A stretch of 11,327 bases of DNA, from the NCBI GenBank assembly GCA_015522395.1, contig WAMH01000054.1:1-11327 (forward strand), in the 5' to 3' direction. The notes below the pieces were generated by a model. It was not told the DNA's origin and did not search any database. It was given only the letters and a program-made list of their open reading frames with translations. Position numbers and translations under genes: made by a program. Position 1 is the stretch's first letter. Every line of letters begins with the position of its first letter. This DNA is from Thermococcus sp. (GTDB lineage: Archaea; Methanobacteriota_B; Thermococci; Thermococcales; Thermococcaceae). Of this stretch, positions 1 to 5,035 are shown in pieces.

Positions 1-401
1 CTCTTAAGCTCGTCCTCGGCGCAGCGCTCGCAGATGTACTCGTTGTGGTACTTAACCCGGTTCCCCTCGGTGAGGACGGTTATCCTCCCCTCGAGGAGGC
101 AGAGGCGGCAAAGCTCTGCCCTCTCGACGCGCTTGTTCTGAAGGCGTATCTTAAAGTAGTCCTCCCACTCGTCGGCGTTGACCAAAACGATTCTTGCCTG
201 CCTCAGGAGCTTCTCCATCTCCTTTGGGTTCCGGTACTGGCTTCCCTCCAGGACCTTGAAGAGCCTCCCCTCGCGCATTATGAAGCGGTATATGGCATCG
301 GCCTTGAGGTTCTTCATCTGGGTGAGCTTCTCAGGCTCGTTCTCAATGAAGAAGGCCTCAAGCTCGTTCTTCTTCCTGCCGGGCCTGATTACAAAGAGCA
401 T
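1..401 (-). CDS. N-terminal part of a probable DEAD/DEAH-box helicase (runs off the window)
   Basis: Only the first 133 codons lie in the window; the gene continues past base 1. It begins with ATG (401..399), which sits 8 bases after the stop codon of the Lrp-family gene, and that gene's last bases (GAGGTGAG) serve as its ribosome-binding site. The two are therefore probably co-transcribed and translationally linked. The protein starts MLFVIRPGRKKNEL. A helical, charged stretch follows, then two CxxC pairs (CRLC near residue 98 and CERC near residue 125) that look like a zinc-binding knuckle. From memory, this N-terminus is that of a large Thermococcales DEAD/DEAH-box helicase, whose motor motifs would lie beyond the window edge. 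No helicase motif is visible here, so the family name rests on recognition of the N-terminus; the CDS itself is much more certain than its function. Confidence 0.62.
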   Translation of the reverse strand, partial: MLFVIRPGRKKNELEAFFIENEPEKLTQMKNLKADAIYRFIMREGRLFKVLEGSQYRNPKEMEKLLRQARIVLVNADEWEDYFKIRLQNKRVERAELCRLCLLEGRITVLTEGNRVKYHNEYICERCAEDELK

Positions 402-409
402 CTCCAAAC

Positions 410-871
410 TCACCTCAGCGAAATCCAGCACTCCTTGAAAGCGTCGATTATCAGCGTGGCCTCAACCCTCTCGAGGTTCCTTCCGAAGAGCCGCTTCAGC
501 CTTCCGGCGAAGGCCTTGACCTCGTCGGTATCGTGAAAGTGCGCCTTTATGAGTATCTGCCTCCCTCCACTCCTCCGGTAGAGGGATTCGACGTTCTCCA
601 TCTCCGCCACCTTCCGCAGGAGGGGGTCAACTGTGTGGTCGTCTATGGCGAGGGTAAGCTCGAAGAAGACAGAGACGTACTCGTCCAGGAAAGCGGGATC
701 AACGACGGCCGAATAGCCCTTAACCGCGCCGAGCCTCTCAAGCTTGTCCAGTCTGTTCCTCACGCTCGCCGGGGAGAGGTTTACCCTCCTGCCCAGATCT
801 GTGAGGGTTATCCTGCCCTCCTCCCGCAGAATCCGCAGTATCTCCCTGTCCTTCTCGTCAACGCCGGGCAT
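410..871 (-). CDS. Lrp/AsnC-family transcriptional regulator
   Basis: A 153-residue protein with the standard two-part Lrp layout. A winged helix-turn-helix lies at about residues 5-52 (DEKDREILRIL, then LTDLGRRVNLSPASVRNRL as turn and recognition helix). After a short linker, an alpha/beta ligand-binding and oligomerisation (RAM) domain spans about residues 62-148. The length is typical of the family (about 140-160). Such proteins bind DNA as dimers or octamers and usually sense an amino acid; the ligand here cannot be read from sequence. The ATG at 871 has GGTGGG a few bases upstream. The gene lies 53 bases after tyrS and 8 bases before the helicase-like gene on the same strand. Its role could be autoregulation or control of nearby genes, but nothing in the window proves a target. 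Confidence 0.93.
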   Translation of the reverse strand: MPGVDEKDREILRILREEGRITLTDLGRRVNLSPASVRNRLDKLERLGAVKGYSAVVDPAFLDEYVSVFFELTLAIDDHTVDPLLRKVAEMENVESLYRRSGGRQILIKAHFHDTDEVKAFAGRLKRLFGRNLERVEATLIIDAFKECWISLR

Positions 872-891
872 TTTCCCACCGAAGTTGGTTG

Positions 892-900
892 TTCATAAAG
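892..900 (-). promoter_or_regulatory. Weak candidate TATA box for the Lrp-family gene
   Basis: On the minus strand the 53-base gap after tyrS contains CTTTATGAA, an acceptable archaeal TATA-like element about 20-28 bases before the ATG at 871. No good BRE precedes it and the spacing would give a very short leader, so read-through from tyrS is an equally good explanation. Confidence 0.3.
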
Positions 901-924
901 ATAGGATAATGTGAAAGGCCAAAA

Positions 925-2052
925 TCAGCGGGTTATCTTCACCTGGTTCATCAGCTCAAGAGGCTCCGGGTGCCTCTCGAAGTAGTCCCTGACGGGTTTG
1001 AGGAGGTCGATGAGGTACTCAGCTACACCGTTCTTGAGGTCAAGGGGATGGAGCTTTCCTTCCGCGAAGTCCCTCTTCAGCTCCTCGAAGGCGGTGTAGG
1101 TCACGTCTCCACCGAACTTGGCCGGCCTGTGGATCGTGAACTCCGTTGGTTCCTCGCGGAAGATTATGTGCTCGGCCCAGTCCAGGACGGGGTTGTAGTT
1201 GACCTCTTTAGCCGGACAGAAGGCCTTCCTGAGCTTTTGCTTTATCTCCTCGGGGCTGTCGTGGATGAAGACGGCTGAGTAGGGCTTGCTCTTGCTCATC
1301 TTCATCTGGGTCTTGAGTTCTTTGAACTGCTCCTCGCTCTCTATCGGCCAGACAGGAGGTTCCTGCAGGCCGAGGAGGAGGTGGTGGTGCAGAGCAACGG
1401 GCTTGAGCTTCTCGCCCTTCCATTCGAGGGGATGGTATTTGAGCTTTTGAGCCACCTCAATCGCTATAACGTGGGCCTTCCTCTGGTCCATTCCGGCGTG
1501 GGCTATGGTAACACCCTGGTAGAAGATGTCGGCGACCTGCATGGCCGGGTAGATGAGCTTGGCGAAGTCTATGGCCTCTCCCATCTGCCGGCCCATTATC
1601 GTTATCGAGCGCATCATCCTCGCGAGGGTAACGTTCTTGGATATGTCTATGACTGTCTGCCAGTAGTCGCCTTTCTCTAATATCTCGCTGGCCAAAACGA
1701 ACTCGACCTTATTCGGGTCGCCGCCCATGACCTTTATGCTCTGCTTCATTCCCTCCTTGAAGTAGCCGAGGGCAACTTTCTGGATGACGTCTAAGTCTCC
1801 ACCGAGCTTGTCGTTGATCCAGCTGTGCCAGTCGGCCAAGAAAATCCTGGTCTTGACACCAGCCTTCTGAAGGTCCGCTATTTTAGCGCCGGCCATCAGG
1901 CCCGTTCCAAGGTGAATGTAACCGCTTATCTCGAACCCGATGTAGTGCTGCATTGGAATTCCGACCTCTAAGAGGTGCCTGAGGTTTTCCTCCGTAAGGA
2001 GTTCCTCCGTGGGCTTCCTCTTTATGAGTTCTATCCTGCTCTCTATGTCCAT
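925..2052 (-). CDS. tyrS: Tyrosyl-tRNA synthetase (archaeal type)
   Basis: This class I aminoacyl-tRNA synthetase activates tyrosine with ATP and charges tRNA-Tyr in the cytoplasm. The HIGH-type signature is YIHLG (residues 45-49) and the KMSKS loop is exact at 251-255. The tyrosine pocket and dimer region carry YPAMQVAD (168-175) and GMDQRK (187-192). The C-terminus ends in VKITR, as in the Pyrococcus enzyme. I chose ATG 2052..2050 rather than the upstream in-frame GTG at 2061 for two reasons. AGGTGG at 2063..2058 is correctly spaced for the ATG and overlaps the GTG. The ATG also gives 375 residues starting MDIESR, matching the length and start I recall for the P. horikoshii enzyme. The gene is first in the leftward block and has its own promoter at 2083-2098. 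It looks intact, with no unusual residues. Confidence 0.97.
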   Translation of the reverse strand: MDIESRIELIKRKPTEELLTEENLRHLLEVGIPMQHYIGFEISGYIHLGTGLMAGAKIADLQKAGVKTRIFLADWHSWINDKLGGDLDVIQKVALGYFKEGMKQSIKVMGGDPNKVEFVLASEILEKGDYWQTVIDISKNVTLARMMRSITIMGRQMGEAIDFAKLIYPAMQVADIFYQGVTIAHAGMDQRKAHVIAIEVAQKLKYHPLEWKGEKLKPVALHHHLLLGLQEPPVWPIESEEQFKELKTQMKMSKSKPYSAVFIHDSPEEIKQKLRKAFCPAKEVNYNPVLDWAEHIIFREEPTEFTIHRPAKFGGDVTYTAFEELKRDFAEGKLHPLDLKNGVAEYLIDLLKPVRDYFERHPEPLELMNQVKITR

Positions 2053-2057
2053 GCTTA

Positions 2058-2063
2058 CCACCT
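2058..2063 (-). promoter_or_regulatory. Ribosome-binding site deciding the tyrS start
   Basis: On the minus strand AGGTGG ends five bases before the ATG at 2052. Because it covers the alternative GTG start at 2061, it argues for the shorter, 375-residue product. Confidence 0.75.
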
Positions 2064-2082
2064 GAAGCCAAAATGGTGGAGG

Positions 2083-2098
2083 GCTTTAAGGGTTTTGC
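2083..2098 (-). promoter_or_regulatory. BRE/TATA promoter of tyrS
   Basis: Read on the minus strand, GCAAAACC followed directly by CTTAAAGC fits a Thermococcales BRE plus TATA element. It is about 35 bases before the tyrS ATG, which predicts transcription starting near 2060-2065 and a leader of roughly ten bases holding the ribosome-binding site. Confidence 0.6.
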
Positions 2099-2167
2099 CC
2101 TGGGGTTTCGGGAAGCCATCCACCTCCGAAAGTTTAACAGAGCCGAAAAACTTCCCGATTCATAAGA

Positions 2168-2202
2168 TTTATAACTTCATCTTCGTTAGATAACCCGGTG
2201 AT
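2168..2202 (+). promoter_or_regulatory. TATA box and ribosome-binding site of the first CGP-CTERM gene
   Basis: TTTATAAC at 2168-2175 is a good archaeal TATA box. Transcription would start near 2195-2200, just at the ribosome-binding site GGTGAT (2197-2202), four bases before the ATG at 2206. Between TATA and start lies GTTAGATAAC (2185-2194), a small inverted repeat that could be an operator. Together with the tyrS promoter this makes 2053-2205 a divergent promoter region. Confidence 0.6.
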
Positions 2203-2205
2203 ACC

Positions 2206-3318
2206 ATGAAGAAGGTGTCAATCCTACTGGCAGCCGTCGTGCTGCTGTCTGTTTTTGGTGTTTTTGCCACACCCATGGCCAGCGCTGCAAGCACAGGAAA
2301 GCCAGTGATAGCGGTTGACCTCGCCCACGGTGAGAACCCGAAGGGACTAACCCCTGTTACCTACAAGAACAAGACCCTCACCGACGGAATGCTCGACGTT
2401 CTCACCCAGTACACCTTCGTCTACATCGGTGAAACCCAGTACGAGGATGAGCTGGGAATCAAGAGCATAGGAACCAAGATCACCTACGAGGCCCTCCACA
2501 ATAACAACGTCACCATGCTCGTACTAGGCCAGCCCACGAGTCCGTTTCTGCCCGACGAGATAAAGGCCATCAGAAAGTGGCTCCTCGAGGGTGGCCACGT
2601 TCTCTGGATCGCCGGTGACAGCGACTACGGAAACGGCGTCAAGACCCAGCAGTTCGTTGACAGCCTTCTTGACCAGCTTAACCTCACCAACCTCCGCGTT
2701 GACCTCTGTTCCGTTGAGGATGCCGTCAGCAACGCTGGCGGAAAGTCCTACCGTGTCGTTGCCTACGATGATCCCTGGAAGGACACCCCCTACAGGAGCA
2801 TCCTCGTTGAGAACCTCAAGCACGACGGCAAGATACTCGCCCATGGACCGGGCGTCGTTGCATGGGTTGACAACCCGGACGGAAGCGGAGCCTGGCACCA
2901 GCTTAATGAGACCAGCAAACCCAAGGATACCTACGTCATAGTACACTCAAACTCAAGCTCGGACATCACGGAGAACAACCCGCCGGCCGGAAAGGCCTAC
3001 AGTGCGGGTGAGACTGGCCAGTTCCCGATCGTCGCCGCCCAGATAATCAACATACCCAACAAGAAGCCGGACGTCATCATCGTCAGCGGCGAGACCCCGA
3101 TAGGTGGCTACGAGCCTATGTGGACCAGCCAGTATTATGGAGTTCAGCTCGACGGCCCGCAAGTCATAAGCAACATCTTCAAGTGGAGCCTCACCATCTC
3201 CTCGAAGGGCCTGCCCACCACGACGACGAGCAGCGGTGGCGGTGGAAGCAGCATCTGCGGTCCTGCTTTAATAGTCGGCCTTGCCGCGATACCGCTGCTC
3301 CTCAGGAGGAGGAAGTGA
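2206..3318 (+). CDS. Secreted CGP-CTERM-anchored protein of unknown function
   Basis: A 370-residue exported protein. Residues 1-27 form a Sec-type signal peptide (Lys-Lys, a long hydrophobic core, then Ala-Ser-Ala before the mature start). The mature domain (about 30-325) is alpha/beta. An early strand IAVDLAHGENPKGL and a later segment LVLGQPTSPFLPDEIKAIRKWL followed by GGHVLWIAGDSDYG resemble glutamine-amidotransferase-like or DUF4350-type folds seen in surface and ABC-associated proteins. No catalytic set can be assigned. Several N-x-S/T sequons fit an extracellular location. A Thr/Ser/Gly linker (TTTTSSGGGGSS) leads to the CGP-CTERM tail: ICGP with Cys at 351, a hydrophobic helix, and a final RRRK. 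It lies 87 bases upstream of the solute-binding protein on the same strand, which suggests a partner role outside the membrane. The CGP-CTERM call is firm; the function is open. Confidence 0.88.
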   Translation: MKKVSILLAAVVLLSVFGVFATPMASAASTGKPVIAVDLAHGENPKGLTPVTYKNKTLTDGMLDVLTQYTFVYIGETQYEDELGIKSIGTKITYEALHNNNVTMLVLGQPTSPFLPDEIKAIRKWLLEGGHVLWIAGDSDYGNGVKTQQFVDSLLDQLNLTNLRVDLCSVEDAVSNAGGKSYRVVAYDDPWKDTPYRSILVENLKHDGKILAHGPGVVAWVDNPDGSGAWHQLNETSKPKDTYVIVHSNSSSDITENNPPAGKAYSAGETGQFPIVAAQIINIPNKKPDVIIVSGETPIGGYEPMWTSQYYGVQLDGPQVISNIFKWSLTISSKGLPTTTTSSGGGGSSICGPALIVGLAAIPLLLRRRK

Positions 3319-3320
3319 AC
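3251..3320 (+). repeat. CGP-CTERM tail module, copy 1
   Basis: By hand, this 70-base stretch matches 10575-10644 at about 61 of 70 positions, including the stop codon and two bases beyond it. It encodes the CGP motif, the hydrophobic helix and the basic end. Most differences are at third codon positions, so selection on the protein tail explains at least part of the match. Confidence 0.8.
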
Positions 3321-3338
3321 TTCCTCCAACATATTTTT
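3308..3338 (+). terminator. Inverted repeat plus T-run ending the first CGP-CTERM gene
   Basis: GGAGGAAGT (3308-3316) and ACTTCCTCC (3319-3327) are perfect 9-base inverted arms around the last two bases of the TGA stop codon. A TTTTT run follows at 3334-3338. In RNA the stem would close with a small loop of about 4 bases. In Thermococcales the T-run alone can terminate; the hairpin may assist or protect the 3' end. Confidence 0.5.
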
Positions 3339-3355
3339 ACGTTTGAACCACAGCA

Positions 3356-3399
3356 TTTTTTAATGGGCACCGTTAACCCTTAGCGAAGATTCGGAGGGG
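3356..3399 (+). promoter_or_regulatory. TATA box and ribosome-binding site of the solute-binding protein gene
   Basis: TTTTTAATG near 3356-3364 is a usable TATA-like element, with transcription expected near 3384-3390. A strong ribosome-binding site GGAGGGG (3393-3399) stands six bases before the ATG at 3406. GTTAAC (3372-3377), a perfect 6-base palindrome, lies between the two. The binding protein is therefore probably transcribed independently of the gene before it. Confidence 0.5.
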
Positions 3400-3405
3400 T
3401 TTCGG

Positions 3406-4872
3406 ATGAAGAAGGCTATGGCCTTGCTCTTTATTCTGGTTCTGGCCATGAGCGTAGTGGCCAGCGGCTGTATCAGCAGTAACGGAGGCGGCGGAACCGC
3501 TACGACCACTTCCAGCGGGAAGGGTATAACACTCGTCATCGTGACCAGGCACGACGCGACCATTCAGTACAAGACAAAGCAGCTCTTCCTCAAGAGTGCT
3601 ATAGCGAAGGAGTACCACATCACCAACCTCAAGTTCATAGGCGTCCCTGAGGCCCTCTGGCCGCAGTACATCAAGCAGGGAGCGGACGTTGGCTGGGGTG
3701 GAGGACCGACCCTTTTCGATGACATGTACAAGATGGGCTATCTCCAGCCCATAACCGACCAGAAGATCCTCAACCTCCTTGGGACCAAGATACCAACCGA
3801 GCTCGCGGGAATGCCAATGGTCAGAAAAGACCAGAACGGTAAGGTTTACTGGATAGCCGCGGCGCTCTCATCCTTCGGTTTCACCGTCAACAAGCAGGTC
3901 CTTCAGAAGCAGGGGCTCCCGTTCCCACACAAGTGGGAAGACATAGCTTCACCGGCATGGGCCCGCGACCCGCCGCAGTACGGTATAGCTGACCCGACCC
4001 GGAGCACTTCAAACACGAGGATCTACCAGATCATCCTCCAGGCCTTCGGCTGGGACAAGGGATGGCGCATAATGACCATCATAGCGGCCAACTCCAAGGT
4101 CTACGAGGCCAGCGATGCCGTCAGGGATGCGGTCATAAACGGTGAGATCGCGGCAGGGAACACCATCGACTTCTACGGTTACACCGCAATGAAGCAGAAC
4201 CCGAACTGTGTCTACGTCATCCCGAAGGGGGAGAGCATTATCAACGGCGACCCGATAGCGCTCCTCAAGTACAGCAAGCACCCGCAGGCGGCCCAGGCCT
4301 TCATCTACTGGGTCCTCACCCAGGGACAGGCAGTCTGGATGAGCCCAGACATCAACAGGCTTCCGATATGGGGCGGCATATTCAACCAGACCATCACCCA
4401 GCAGTACGCCAGCGTCCTCTTCAACGGAAAGTTCGTCGGAAAGACCTACGGTCAGGCCAGGCCGGCCCTCCTCAAGGCCTACAACCTTGCCATACACAGC
4501 AAGGGAATACCGTTCAACGACAAAGAGGCACTCGCCACCGTCAACACCCTCCAGTACTACTTCAAGGCCACCCTCATCGACACCAACGGTCCTCTCCACG
4601 AGGCGTGGATAGCGATGGTGAAGGCACTCAAGGCAGGAAAGATAACCCAGGCCCAGTTCAACAAGCTTGAAGAGGAGCTCACCGCGCCGATCCAGTTCAA
4701 GGACCCGCTCACCGGCCAGACCACGACCCTAACCGAGGACTATGCCAAGAAGATAAACGACAAGATAGCCACCGATGCAGCCTTCCAGAGCCAGATAATG
4801 CAGGAGTGGAGGACCGCCGCCCAGGCGAAGTACAACAAGGTTCTCCATGACCTCCAGTCCATGGAGGGCTGA
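3406..4872 (+). CDS. ABC importer solute-binding lipoprotein, AfuA/FbpA (COG1840) type
   Basis: This is the extracellular receptor that captures substrate and delivers it to the permease encoded next. Residues 1-22 are a lipoprotein signal (lipobox ASGC, Cys22), followed by a Gly/Thr/Ser linker. The binding fold covers about residues 40-340. Family-like features are DVGWGGGP (94-101), DPTRSTSNTR (196-205), a GEIAAGN segment (246-252), and AAQAFIYWVL (295-304), the helix near the end of the usual domain. The family typically has about 340 residues; this one has 488. The extra C-terminal part of roughly 145 residues is mostly helical and charged. At the place where FbpA carries its paired iron-binding tyrosines I see FYGY (256-259) rather than a clear YY, so Fe(III) is not assured. 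Phosphonates or phosphorylated sugars, bound by other members, are alternatives. Family call strong, substrate uncertain. Confidence 0.9.
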   Translation: MKKAMALLFILVLAMSVVASGCISSNGGGGTATTTSSGKGITLVIVTRHDATIQYKTKQLFLKSAIAKEYHITNLKFIGVPEALWPQYIKQGADVGWGGGPTLFDDMYKMGYLQPITDQKILNLLGTKIPTELAGMPMVRKDQNGKVYWIAAALSSFGFTVNKQVLQKQGLPFPHKWEDIASPAWARDPPQYGIADPTRSTSNTRIYQIILQAFGWDKGWRIMTIIAANSKVYEASDAVRDAVINGEIAAGNTIDFYGYTAMKQNPNCVYVIPKGESIINGDPIALLKYSKHPQAAQAFIYWVLTQGQAVWMSPDINRLPIWGGIFNQTITQQYASVLFNGKFVGKTYGQARPALLKAYNLAIHSKGIPFNDKEALATVNTLQYYFKATLIDTNGPLHEAWIAMVKALKAGKITQAQFNKLEEELTAPIQFKDPLTGQTTTLTEDYAKKINDKIATDAAFQSQIMQEWRTAAQAKYNKVLHDLQSMEG

Positions 4873-4880
4873 AGTCTCTC

Positions 4881-4910
4881 CCATTTTCTTCTTCCGTTCT
4901 ATCTTAGAAC
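4881..4910 (+). terminator. Candidate terminator or 3' hairpin after the solute-binding protein gene
   Basis: A pyrimidine-rich tract (CCATTTTCTTCTTCC, 4881-4895) is followed by a perfect inverted repeat, GTTCTA (4896-4901) and TAGAAC (4905-4910), with a 3-base loop. It could stop part of the transcription or protect the mRNA end. Either would leave more binding-protein mRNA than permease mRNA, a common arrangement for importers. Confidence 0.4.
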
Positions 4911-4961
4911 CCAGAAGTGGTTTGACAGACTAATGCGGTTCGAATTTTAAAACGCGCTTTT

Positions 4962-4979
4962 CAGAAACCTTTAAAACCC
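4962..4979 (+). promoter_or_regulatory. BRE/TATA promoter of the permease-ATPase unit
   Basis: CAGAAACC followed by TTTAAAACCC is a strong Thermococcales BRE plus TATA element, placing the start of transcription near 4998-5003. A second TATA-like sequence, AATTTTAAAACG (4943-4954), lies about 25 bases further upstream and could be an alternative promoter. Confidence 0.6.
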
Positions 4980-4996
4980 ACTCCGTCAAAACCGGT

Positions 4997-5028
4997 AGGA
5001 GGTTACGGCACACAAAACTGAAGGAGGT
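4997..5028 (+). promoter_or_regulatory. Two ribosome-binding-site-like elements before the permease gene
   Basis: AGGAGGT occurs at 4998-5004 or within a base of it, and again within AAGGAGGT (5021-5028). Only the second is correctly spaced from the ATG at 5036. No start codon follows the first within normal reach, so its role is unclear; it may lie at or before the transcription start. Confidence 0.5.
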
Positions 5029-5035
5029 CAAGGAA

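Noticed and set aside
45..898. Plus-strand open frames (45-536, 178-438 and 533-898) over the helicase-like and Lrp genes
   Set aside because: They lie opposite well-supported genes, have no promoter or ribosome-binding site, and their composition is that of reverse-read GC-rich codons.
2053..2061. GTG start adding three residues to tyrosyl-tRNA synthetase
   Set aside because: The ribosome-binding site covers this GTG, and the shorter form matches the known Pyrococcus start and length.
3220..3250. Ser/Thr/Gly codon repeats before the CGP-CTERM tails (here and near 10520-10570), considered as a tandem repeat or mobile element scar
   Set aside because: They are low-complexity coding sequence for flexible stalks common in surface proteins; no flanking duplications or inverted ends were seen.
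4009..4599. A 196-codon minus-strand frame inside the solute-binding protein gene
   Set aside because: Antisense shadow of a clear gene; Val/Asp/Gly/Leu-rich with no start signals.
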